Source of the DNA: CAZUHB01 sp964620445
GTDB lineage: Bacteria; Planctomycetota; B15-G4; CAYZWU01
Length of the DNA: 64,000 nucleotides
NCBI GenBank assembly: GCA_964620445.1
Contig: CAZUHB010000031.1
Coordinates: forward strand, 12,184 to 76,183
Reading direction: 5' to 3'
A program made the position numbers and the translations under genes. Position 1 is the stretch's first letter. Each line of letters opens with the position of its first letter. A model generated the notes under the pieces. The model searched no databases and was not told the DNA's origin. It worked only from the letters and a program-made list of their open reading frames with translations. This document shows positions 35,202 to 42,960 of the stretch, piece by piece.

Positions 35202-36335
35202 ATGAGTAAAAACAGCTTGTCGCTGGTTGTTATTGTTCTTGCTGCCGCATTTGCATTCGGTGCCTGCGGAAAAGACGATGCCTCGGCGGGTAAGGACCAG
35301 TCCGGAACAAAACGGACCGAGCCCGCTGTCGACGCGTCTCAGAACGCCGCTGTCCACTACCACAAGGTATTCGAGTTGATGAAGTTCGACGCCAAGACAC
35401 ACCCGGCGGCAGGACCGGTTCCGTTGCTGATGATGATGGGATGGGAAGAGCATGGAACGCCCGAACTGGAAGAGGTGCTCGATGAGGACCGGGAGGCTTT
35501 CGCCGAGTTCGAAAAAGCGCTCAAACTGGAAAGGTGCGATTTCACCTTCGGCACACCGCAGTTTCTTTACCGGAACGGGGACTCGGCCAGGACCAAGAAG
35601 ATCTGGAGCCTGACCTGCCTGAATCTCGTCAAGGCAAGGTACGACGAGTTCAAGGGGCGAGGACTCGATGCGGTCGAGGGCTGCCTCAACCAGCTCAAGT
35701 TCATGGAACATGTGGCGCAAGGAAGGACTTTTATCGACAAGGTCACGGCGCTCAGCCTCGAGGAGAGAACTTTCAACACGCTGCGGGGGATGCTCAAGAA
35801 CGACACCCTCGACAAGGCCGCCCGCACCAGGCTGATCTCCGGCCTGGAGAATCTCGAGAAAAACCGCTATCCCCTTTCCGAGATCATGGAAGGCGAAAGG
35901 GAATACTATCTCTTTATCGTCGACACCGTCGCCCGCAAGATCGCCGAAGACCTCACGCCCGGTACGGCCGAGGCGGATCAAGCCGCGACATTCCGTGAAA
36001 AGCTCATTGCCGGAGGGCGCCATGCGGCAGACCACTATTACGGCCTCGTCTCGAAAGCCTACGCATCGAGGAGCGACGAGGACTGGAACGCCGTCGCCGA
36101 GGAAGCCAAGAGCATGAGAGAGGGTGGCAGAGAATTCAGGAGCACGGTGCGATCGACCGACGATCTTCTCAATTACACGCGCAACGAATTGAAGAACAAG
36201 GGGGTCGAGTCTGCGGCGGCCACGGCGCGACAGATCCTTGGACTGTACACATCGGATGCAAAAGGGATGCTCATGACCTACGAGAAACTCATCCGGACGA
36301 TGAAGGACTGCAAACGGGAAGCCGGCGGAAAATAG
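35202..36335 (+). CDS. Lipoprotein of unknown function
   Basis: A 377-residue lipoprotein (lipobox FAFGAC) with a mostly helical mature part and no family I recognise. Helical segments include DREAFAEFEKALKLERC, AEDLTPGTAEADQAA and RNELKNKGVESAAATARQI. It follows gpmI by 137 bp with AGAAAGG upstream of the ATG, and is closed by a strong terminator at 36349, so it may be the end of this gene run or a separate unit. Confidence 0.8.
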   Translation: MSKNSLSLVVIVLAAAFAFGACGKDDASAGKDQSGTKRTEPAVDASQNAAVHYHKVFELMKFDAKTHPAAGPVPLLMMMGWEEHGTPELEEVLDEDREAFAEFEKALKLERCDFTFGTPQFLYRNGDSARTKKIWSLTCLNLVKARYDEFKGRGLDAVEGCLNQLKFMEHVAQGRTFIDKVTALSLEERTFNTLRGMLKNDTLDKAARTRLISGLENLEKNRYPLSEIMEGEREYYLFIVDTVARKIAEDLTPGTAEADQAATFREKLIAGGRHAADHYYGLVSKAYASRSDEDWNAVAEEAKSMREGGREFRSTVRSTDDLLNYTRNELKNKGVESAAATARQILGLYTSDAKGMLMTYEKLIRTMKDCKREAGGK

Positions 36336-36348
36336 TCGGGCACAATCG

Positions 36349-36400
36349 AAAGGGTCTCACGATTCTGCAAGGAAGAACAGAATCGTGAGACCCTTTTGTT
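36349..36400 (+). terminator. Rho-independent terminator
   Basis: A perfect 19-bp stem (36349-36367 with 36378-36396) with a 10-base loop ends in CCCTTTTGTTATT. It lies 13 bp after the lipoprotein stop codon and also faces the oppositely oriented aminotransferase gene end at 36413, so it may serve both. Confidence 0.93.
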
Positions 36401-36412
36401 ATTACTCGAGTC

Positions 36413-37525
36413 CTATTCGCGATCGTAGATCGTGGGACGCTTCATGTAGGCGCGGACTTCTGCCTCGTCAGCATCGATGCTCAGACCGTACTCGGGATTG
36501 CGCATGTTGTTGGTAATGGCGGCGAGCAGCTTCTTCGTGACCGGTCCGGGTTTCCGGTCCCCCACGGGGCGGTCTTCGATTCCGACGATCGGCATGAGAC
36601 CGCAGCCCGTTCCGGTCATGAAACACTCCCGGTCGGGACCGACGAAATCGATGGCCAGCATATCGTCAGCCTCGTGTACCCGGTAACCTAGCTTGCGCGC
36701 TTCCTGGATGATGATGTTGCGCGTGATGCCGATCAGACAGTAGTCCGGGCTGGGTGTGTGGATGAGAACCTTGGACGGGTCTTTCTCCCAGCCCTCCTCG
36801 CGGTAGACGAGGAAGAGGTTGTCGGCCGTGGCTTCGGCCACAGCACCTCTCGCCGTGATCATCATGGTTTCCAGCTTACCCTTGTCCATGGTCTCGAGAA
36901 GTCCAAGGATGTTGTTGAGATAGTTGCAGCTCTTGATGTTGGGATCGATGATCACCCGACCGGGGCGGCGGATCCGACGAGCCACGGCGAGTTCGATGCC
37001 TGTTTCGTAGGTTTCGGCCGGATAGAGCTGGATCGTCGAACAGATGACGTACACGGTGGGCGCAACGCACTTCTTGGGGTGGATACCCAGGTTGCCGAAA
37101 CCGCGTGTGATGATCGGCCGGAGGTAGCCCTTCTCGCCCTCGGAGAATCCGACCTCCTGGATCGTCTTGACGATCCGACAGGCCATGTCATCGATCGCGT
37201 AGGGGAACTTGATCGAGAGCTTGCGGGCCGACTCCCACCATCGCTCGAGGTGTTCCTTGAAAACGAAGATCTGGCCGAAATTGATCAGGATCCCCTCGAA
37301 GGACGCATCTCCGTAAAGACCGCCATGATCGAGCGGAGAGAGGCCGACTTCGTCCATACAAAAGATTCCCTCGCGACGCTCCGCGACCTCATCGGTCTCG
37401 TAAACCTGGTACTTGTCCGGATCGTTGAAGACTCTCGGGGTCAGCCCCTCGATGAAAGGCATGCTGGCAAATATCCTGGCCTTGCTACTGATGTTCGTCA
37501 ATTCGCGGATGACATCGCTGGACAT
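36413..37525 (-). CDS. ilvE: Branched-chain amino acid aminotransferase, class IV PLP enzyme
   Basis: A 370-residue aminotransferase of fold type IV that makes Leu, Ile or Val from its keto acid with glutamate. The PLP lysine is K198 in DPNIKSCNYLNN, and E231 in ARGAVAEATADN matches the conserved Glu of IlvE. YGDASFEGI and the C-terminal FMTGTGCGLMPIV are further signatures. It is longer than the E. coli enzyme (about 300), with the extra sequence at both ends. The ATG at 37525 is chosen for AAGGAG upstream; a longer frame from 37546 lacks one. Other class IV enzymes (D-amino acid aminotransferase, aminodeoxychorismate lyase) cannot be fully excluded. Confidence 0.9.
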   Translation of the reverse strand: MSSDVIRELTNISSKARIFASMPFIEGLTPRVFNDPDKYQVYETDEVAERREGIFCMDEVGLSPLDHGGLYGDASFEGILINFGQIFVFKEHLERWWESARKLSIKFPYAIDDMACRIVKTIQEVGFSEGEKGYLRPIITRGFGNLGIHPKKCVAPTVYVICSTIQLYPAETYETGIELAVARRIRRPGRVIIDPNIKSCNYLNNILGLLETMDKGKLETMMITARGAVAEATADNLFLVYREEGWEKDPSKVLIHTPSPDYCLIGITRNIIIQEARKLGYRVHEADDMLAIDFVGPDRECFMTGTGCGLMPIVGIEDRPVGDRKPGPVTKKLLAAITNNMRNPEYGLSIDADEAEVRAYMKRPTIYDRE

Positions 37526-37825
37526 TATGAACTCCTTAGGGAACAATAATATGTGTAGACTCGATCTATCCTAAAGAGGCTGGCAACTCGGCCCCGGGGT
37601 GCCAACGAGAAGTTCACTCATAATAAGGTCTCGTTCAGCCTTTTTCAAGTCTGGGGCCTTGCCCCCGCAACCGGGGGCGGTTGCTGACAAGCGTTGGATG
37701 ATCTGAAAATACACGATGTTACGTTTGTTTTTGTTCAAGATTTTGGACAGCTTGCCGCAGACCCTGCTCAGCTGCCGTTCGATTGATCCTATTCTCATCG
37801 CAAAAAGCGAGCCTGAAAGGAAAAT
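37526..37825. other. Divergent intergenic region between ilvE and the MazG-like gene
   Basis: No large gene. It holds the promoters for both directions and two overlapping hairpins (see 37661). On the minus strand a short open frame ends MSELLVGTPGPSCQPL with a stop at 37571-37573, upstream of ilvE; a Leu/Val run could in principle act as an attenuator leader, but no terminator hairpin with a T-run follows it. Confidence 0.4.
37661..37684. promoter_or_regulatory. Two mutually exclusive hairpins in the ilvE/MazG leader
   Basis: GCCCCCG (37661-37667) pairs with CGGGGGC (37672-37678), and GCAACC (37667-37672) pairs with GGTTGC (37679-37684) around the same G-run. The stems overlap, so only one can form at a time, as in attenuator leaders. 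There is no T-tract, so transcription termination is not indicated. Confidence 0.35.
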
Positions 37826-38191
37826 ATGACTCAATCTCTTTCTCTTAAAGACATTACAGACAAAATGGCGAATTTCCTTGCAGAGAGAGACTGGGAAAAA
37901 TTCCACGATCCCAAGAATTTGGCCATGTCGATCGCCATCGAGGCGGGTGAGCTCATGGAACTCTTTCAGTGGCAGACCAACAGCCAGGTCAGAGAGGCGA
38001 TGACGGAATCCGAAAAAAAATCGCGCGTGAGAGAGGAACTGGCTGATGTGATGCTTTATTGTCTGGACATGGCGCGCATTTTTGAGATTGATCCGCTCGA
38101 GGCCATGTGGGACAAGATCGACCTGAACGCGGAACGATACCCAGCATCCCGATTCAGGGGAGTGGCGAGGAAATACGATAATCCTCTGTAA
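37826..38191 (+). CDS. MazG-like nucleotide pyrophosphohydrolase
   Basis: A 121-residue small MazG-family enzyme, the size of dimeric iMazG/RS21-C6-type proteins. Metal-binding residues match: E39, E42 (EAGELMELFQW) and E71 with D74 (EELADVM). Such enzymes split nucleoside triphosphates into the monophosphate and pyrophosphate and clear damaged or unwanted nucleotides in the cytoplasm. It lies 22 bp upstream of a sigma-like gene on the same strand, so the two are probably co-transcribed. Confidence 0.85.
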   Translation: MTQSLSLKDITDKMANFLAERDWEKFHDPKNLAMSIAIEAGELMELFQWQTNSQVREAMTESEKKSRVREELADVMLYCLDMARIFEIDPLEAMWDKIDLNAERYPASRFRGVARKYDNPL

Positions 38192-38213
38192 AATAACCGC
38201 TAACACCTGAGAA

Positions 38214-39080
38214 GTGGAAACGATTGTGTCTACGGAAGCATTCATCGAAAAACTGGTCACGGGCAGCAAAGAACACTGGGACGAGTTCGTGGAACGATAC
38301 AACAGGTTGATCTACAAGACCTTCCACGCACCCAGTTTTCGTTTCAACAAGGAGGAGATCGAAGATCTCTTCAATGACTTCATGGTCATGATGTTGAAAG
38401 ACAATTGCCGAAAACTCCGCCTCTTCGAGGGGCGCAACAATTGCTCTCTGCCCACGTATTTGCGCAAGATCGCGGTCAATCTCGCCATAGACCGCCAGAA
38501 GAGGAACATCCGCCGCCGGAGCCTCTCGCTCAACATGCCCGCCCTCCTCGACAGCGAGGCCGAGATGGGTGACTTCGTCGAAGCACCCGTGGGCGAGCCG
38601 ACCGAACCGATCTCCGACGAAGAGACCAGGCTCAAGTATCTCTGGGCGCTCTATGCCATGGATGTCCCCAAGTTGCTGGTGACCCTTCTGGTCATTTATC
38701 AGGAGTGGAACCGGGAAAAAATCGCCGCGCACATGAGCACGACACGCCAGAACATTGATGTCCTTTTCAAACGGGGAAAGGACAAGATGATCGACATGAT
38801 CGCCAGCAAGAAGAGCGCCGAAGCGCTCCTCGAGGAGCACCTCGAGTGGCCCGACCACATCGCCGCGCTCAGAGACGAGGCGATCACTCTCGACCGGGGG
38901 CTCTTGTTCGACAGATGCCTCAAGAGCCTCGATGTCCCCGATGACCTCGTCGCGGGCCTCCTCTTCGCAAACGCGCCGGTGCTGGTTCCCACGCCCGATC
39001 GGATGGCACGGCTCTTCAAGTCCACACCGGGCAAGGAGTGCGTCCGCGCCGCACGGGTCTTCGAGAAACTAGGTATTTAA
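38214..39080 (+). CDS. ECF-like sigma factor, divergent
   Basis: A 288-residue protein with sigma-like region 2 (NKEEIEDLFNDFMVMMLKDN, then LPTYLRKIAVNLAIDRQKRNIRRR) and region 4 helix-turn-helix (EWNREKIAAHMSTTRQNIDVLFKRGKDKM). An unusual 85-residue C-terminal tail follows, rich in acidic and hydrophobic residues. The start is a GTG at 38214, or the GTG at 38226; no strong ribosome-binding site chooses between them. It lies 22 bp after the MazG-like gene and is followed after 135 bp by a protein with an anti-sigma-like N-terminus. It is a weak family match, so other DNA-binding roles remain possible. Confidence 0.65.
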   Translation: METIVSTEAFIEKLVTGSKEHWDEFVERYNRLIYKTFHAPSFRFNKEEIEDLFNDFMVMMLKDNCRKLRLFEGRNNCSLPTYLRKIAVNLAIDRQKRNIRRRSLSLNMPALLDSEAEMGDFVEAPVGEPTEPISDEETRLKYLWALYAMDVPKLLVTLLVIYQEWNREKIAAHMSTTRQNIDVLFKRGKDKMIDMIASKKSAEALLEEHLEWPDHIAALRDEAITLDRGLLFDRCLKSLDVPDDLVAGLLFANAPVLVPTPDRMARLFKSTPGKECVRAARVFEKLGI

Positions 39081-39117
39081 CGAAAGTTATTAATAAGAAG
39101 GAAAGATACACTTGGAG

Positions 39118-39200
39118 GTCCCGTCACTGATCCCTGCCGCCTCACTGGGGACGGGACAAGAAGAGAGGAAATGAAAACCAGACAGAGTAATACCATGTGA
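39118..39200 (+). promoter_or_regulatory. Leader with 8-bp hairpin and nine-codon upstream open frame
   Basis: GTCCCGTC (39118-39125) pairs with GACGGGAC (39150-39157). Just after it, AAGAGAGGAA precedes an ATG at 39171 that opens a nine-codon frame ending at 39200, 15 bp before the next gene's ATG at 39216. The ribosome-binding site is better than that of the downstream gene, suggesting translational control. Confidence 0.4.
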
Positions 39201-39215
39201 TCGGGGCTGCACGAC

Positions 39216-39953
39216 ATGAAAGACAAAGAACACCTCTCCTCAATTCTCAACGCGCTCGCTCTGAGCGCCACTTCTTCGGACGACACGCCTGAGGCTTACC
39301 CTGACGACGAAACCTTCGCGGCATTCATCGACGGCACGCTTGACGAGAAAGAAGCTGCTCGCTTCAGAGCGCACCTCGCTTCGAATCCGGAATCGTGGAT
39401 CGCTTATCAGGCGCTCAAGGAGACAGAAGCCATAGACGGACCGCCCGTTCCGGCCCACCTGATACGGGCGGCCAAAGACCTGATACGACAGGATGCGCCG
39501 GCTAAGGGTGGTGCCGCCGGACTGGTGGTGCGGCTGCTCAAGGGCGCACTCGAACTGCTCGACGTGAAAGGACTCACGGTCGACGGATCGACAACAGCCG
39601 CTGCAGAGCCGGTACGTTCCGCCGGTGACTCTGCCGAAAATGGGGGATCGGAACGGATAGAGATCACCACCCCGATTCAGGGGATCGAGGGGATCTCTCT
39701 CCAGAAAATCGAACCCTCCGATGTGCGCATCACTCTCGAGCCTTCCGCCGATTCAGGCAGCGCCGAGGGACGGATCATGCGTATCGATCTCCTGCAGGAC
39801 GATACCCTCGTTCAATCTTGGCCCTTCGAAGGTGACACGCTCTCGCTCGAACCGGTCACGGTCGGATCGTACACGCTCAAGGTCTTCGAGCACGACATTC
39901 GCTGCGGCGCTTCGCCCGTCGAGATCGGCACGATCGCGATCGACCTGCAATAG
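39216..39953 (+). CDS. Anti-sigma-like soluble protein, unknown function
   Basis: A 245-residue protein with no membrane span. Residues about 32-65 (FAAFIDGTLDEKEAARFRAHLASNPESW) follow the pattern of anti-sigma N-terminal domains, in which a short helix and a dividing HLxxC usually bind zinc; here the two zinc cysteines are absent, so binding would be zinc-free. The C-terminal part is beta-rich (RIEITTPIQGIEGISLQKI, GSYTLKVFEHDIRCG), possibly a sandwich domain. It may regulate the adjacent sigma-like protein; the evidence is position and a weak pattern. Confidence 0.6.
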   Translation: MKDKEHLSSILNALALSATSSDDTPEAYPDDETFAAFIDGTLDEKEAARFRAHLASNPESWIAYQALKETEAIDGPPVPAHLIRAAKDLIRQDAPAKGGAAGLVVRLLKGALELLDVKGLTVDGSTTAAAEPVRSAGDSAENGGSERIEITTPIQGIEGISLQKIEPSDVRITLEPSADSGSAEGRIMRIDLLQDDTLVQSWPFEGDTLSLEPVTVGSYTLKVFEHDIRCGASPVEIGTIAIDLQ

Positions 39954-39964
39954 CACCGGCCTTT

Positions 39965-42628
39965 TCACTCACCCACAACCGCACGCAAGCCATGACTCAA
40001 CGCCCAGCCGTTCGGCTGGTTTGCGTCTTCGGCGCCGGCCTGGAGAAAGCGTTCCTGGCCGACGAGGCCTGGAACGTCCGGTATGTTGATTGTCACCAGG
40101 GCCGTGCCGCTCGCATTGGCACTGAAGGGGAACTGATATGTGGCCGGAAGGTCGACGAGCAGGGTTCCGCCGAGAAAATCTTCTTCCGCGGCCTCGGCAG
40201 ACAGGACCAGCTTACCCAGTGCACCGGGCAGGCAGCCGTCGATCTGGAAAATGATCGACTGACCGATGAGTGGCGGGGCGTCACAGCCGAGCGCGAGCAC
40301 GTTCGCACCGCCGCGCAGCTCGCCGTAGGGAAAGCAGCCCGGTGTCTCGAGATGGTAGTCCCAGATCCCGCGGCCGTAGGTTCCGAAGCGCACCACATTC
40401 CGGGACGGCACAGCCTCACAGGTCCAGTATGTGCAGATCGGGGCGTCGGTGCCGAGGATATCGCTCCACTGGGAAGTGGCCGGATCGAACCGCCACGCAC
40501 CCTGATCGCTGCCGCAGAAGAGAACGCCGCTCTGATCCGGTGCCTCGGCCATGCAATAGACGAGCGTGCTCGGAAGCCCGTCGCTCATGTCGAGCCAGTT
40601 GCGGCCCCCATCCATTGTTCGATAGACAGGCGGATTGCTGTAACCGCTGCCCGCGGCCCAGCAGACATTCTTGTTCGTCGACGAGGGGAGCAGCACCGTT
40701 CCGTAGAAATAGTGCGCGCCGGGGCCGGGCGTGGGTGAGAGGGTCCACGTCACGGCGCCGTCGTTCGAGTAGTAGAGTTCCCCGTCGCTCGTGACCGCAT
40801 AGGCGCGCTGCGTATCGATCGGCGAGAAAGCGATGGCGCTCAGAAATGGGCTGAAACTCTGTGCGCTGTGCTGCGTGTACGACCAGCTCGAACCGAACTC
40901 GCGCTTGTAGCGGTAGAGCTTGTTGGCACAGAAGAAGAAAGCCTCCTGATCATCGGGATCGGCCTGGATGTAGGGCAGCCAGAGATGGGACGATCCCGAG
41001 GGGAAATCGACCCAGGGATAGAGCAGGTCCGGATTCTCCTCACCCTCCTGAACGAGCACGAATCCGGGATAGACCGAGTAAACGAGATCGTGGGCACCGT
41101 TGGACGAGGTGATGTGTCCGTAGTCGCCGCTGATCAGTTGGTCGAAATCAGCCCACGGCCCGGGGGGCGGAGGGGGCGGCCCGTTCAGGACCGACCGCTG
41201 GTAACCTTGATCCTGCGATCCGGCCAGCACCAGATCGGGATCGCGGCGGCTCGTGTGAACACTGTAGTACTGGCTCACGCCGAGGCCGCTGAGCGAGAGG
41301 TTGTTCACCGTCGCGATCTGGTCGGCGCTTTCGTAGAGTCCGCCGTCCGTTCCCACGTACCACATCTCGCCCGTGGGCGACGTGGGATCGGAAAAGACGA
41401 AGAGCCCCGGAACATCGGCGTGCAGCTTGTTGACCGGGTCGTTGTAGTATTCGGGCCAGGTATTGACCTTGTTCCAGGAACCTCCCCCATTGCGCGAAAG
41501 GAACATCTCCACGCCGGCGTAGGCGATCAGGTCTCCGTCCGTGCTCGACGCCACCAGGCTCTCCCAGAAATCGTCGAGATCGCGCAGGTAGGTCCAGCTC
41601 TGACCTGCGTTTTCCGAACGCCAGAGCTCCCACGTCGAGTTGTTCAGCACCGCGGTGTTGAAGCGCAGAGCGGGTGCCTCGCTCCCGGCCAGAATCGTCT
41701 TGGTGCCGCTCACCGGCATGGGGCCGCCCACCGTGTTCCAGGTCTGACCCTGATCCGAAGTCTCGTAGATCTGGTCGCCGTCGGCAACGTAGAGCGGACC
41801 GAGCGCATCGCGCGGAGTCCAGACGTCGCCGCAGTTGGTCAAGGTCCGCACAAGGGCGAAGGTTCCCCCCTTGTTGATCGACCTCAGAATCCGCCAGTAA
41901 CCCGACTTCTGGACAAGGAGAAAGACCGTGCTCGATCCGTCATCGAGAACCACCACCCGCTTCGTGTTCTGGAGGCCGGTCGTGCCGGTCGGTACGACCC
42001 AGGTCTGCCCGAGATCGTCGCTCCTGTGCACCAGGTTGCTGTAGAGACGCAGGAGAATGTCCGGATTGCCGGTGTCGCCGGGCAGGACAACGATCTCGTA
42101 AGCTCCGCCGTAGAGATTGTCGCCCAGTGGCGTCCAGCTATTTCCGTCCAGATCGCTCTTCCAGATACCACCGCGGTCGGAACCACCGTAGAGGGTCTGT
42201 CCATCGGGCGACCAGGCAGCCGTGTGCATGCGGCCCGAAAGGTTGCGGCTGCCAAGCTCGCGCCAGTAGGCGGCCCGGCTCCGCGCCGGAGGATCGCGCC
42301 GCGCCTGTCGCTTCCGCTCCATGGCGTCGAGGCCGTTCTGCTGCTCGATGGCGCGCCAGTCCACGCCGGGCGCGGCGCTGTGCATCATCTCCACGTACTC
42401 GCGGCGCGCGGCCTTGTTGCGCGTCTCGGCGTCGGAGTCGAGCCAGTGCTGGGTGGGTTGCGGCATCTTACATTCGGCGCCAGCGGGAGACGGACTGTAC
42501 TCGGCCGAGAGAGAGCCGGTCGCCTCCTCGTGGTTGTCGATCTGCTGACAAGCCGCGCCCCAAAAGACGATCGCGGCGATCAGGAACAGAATACCTGGCC
42601 GGAAAGTCGTCAGTGAATCGCACCCCAT
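39965..42628 (-). CDS. Secreted beta-propeller (BNR/sortilin-type) lipoprotein with C-terminal module
   Basis: An 887-residue exported protein with a lipoprotein-like signal (IAAIVFWGAAC). The ATG at 42628 is preferred for AAGGAG upstream; the longer frame lacks a signal. Repeats with SDDLGQTW, SENAGQSW and SNDGAVTW Asp-box motifs occupy residues about 120-760, predicting one or two propellers like those of VPS10/BNR glycan-binding or neuraminidase-like proteins, with no catalytic residues seen. The last 115 residues contain GALGKLVLSAE, FPFSANASGTALVTINI and DVPGLVG, a tail I associate from memory with exported proteins of Planctomycetota. Ligand unknown. It lies just downstream of the anti-sigma-like gene, convergent to it. 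Confidence 0.8.
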   Translation of the reverse strand: MGCDSLTTFRPGILFLIAAIVFWGAACQQIDNHEEATGSLSAEYSPSPAGAECKMPQPTQHWLDSDAETRNKAARREYVEMMHSAAPGVDWRAIEQQNGLDAMERKRQARRDPPARSRAAYWRELGSRNLSGRMHTAAWSPDGQTLYGGSDRGGIWKSDLDGNSWTPLGDNLYGGAYEIVVLPGDTGNPDILLRLYSNLVHRSDDLGQTWVVPTGTTGLQNTKRVVVLDDGSSTVFLLVQKSGYWRILRSINKGGTFALVRTLTNCGDVWTPRDALGPLYVADGDQIYETSDQGQTWNTVGGPMPVSGTKTILAGSEAPALRFNTAVLNNSTWELWRSENAGQSWTYLRDLDDFWESLVASSTDGDLIAYAGVEMFLSRNGGGSWNKVNTWPEYYNDPVNKLHADVPGLFVFSDPTSPTGEMWYVGTDGGLYESADQIATVNNLSLSGLGVSQYYSVHTSRRDPDLVLAGSQDQGYQRSVLNGPPPPPPGPWADFDQLISGDYGHITSSNGAHDLVYSVYPGFVLVQEGEENPDLLYPWVDFPSGSSHLWLPYIQADPDDQEAFFFCANKLYRYKREFGSSWSYTQHSAQSFSPFLSAIAFSPIDTQRAYAVTSDGELYYSNDGAVTWTLSPTPGPGAHYFYGTVLLPSSTNKNVCWAAGSGYSNPPVYRTMDGGRNWLDMSDGLPSTLVYCMAEAPDQSGVLFCGSDQGAWRFDPATSQWSDILGTDAPICTYWTCEAVPSRNVVRFGTYGRGIWDYHLETPGCFPYGELRGGANVLALGCDAPPLIGQSIIFQIDGCLPGALGKLVLSAEAAEEDFLGGTLLVDLPATYQFPFSANASGTALVTINIPDVPGLVGQERFLQAGAEDANQPNGWALSHGLRAVVGE

Positions 42629-42960
42629 GAACCTGCTCCTTCCCAAGGAAATGAAAAGAGTCGTCTCAGAACAAAGGTAAGCAACGATCATTTTAGATGG
42701 AATGTGGGAATTAACGAAATGATTTCCCACGGCCTTGTGAAAAGGGGGAGTTTTCCCCTCTGGATCGGAAATACTCCCCAACGAGGAGGCCGGGAATCCG
42801 CGCTGTCGGAACGGTCGGAGAGAACTCGAGCACTCCGGTCGACAAAATGACACCCATCCGCCCGTGCCGCCGCATAGGGAACTCGATGTTCAGGCCGCCG
42901 AACCGCGTGTCGACCGATTTCATACCGCCTTCCACATCGTGGAGCCCGGCCTACCGGTCA
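42629..42960. other. Intergenic region between two secreted propeller genes
   Basis: Mostly no supported gene. A 70-codon frame on the minus strand (42711-42923) has a GGAAGG about 5 bp upstream of its ATG and could encode a small hypothetical protein, but no family or domain is recognisable. The region otherwise holds the promoter of the gene starting at 42628. Confidence 0.3.

Noticed and set aside
37571..38302. Minus-strand open frame covering the MazG-like gene
   Set aside because: It lies antisense to a gene with clear MazG motifs and continues only by chance into the ilvE leader.
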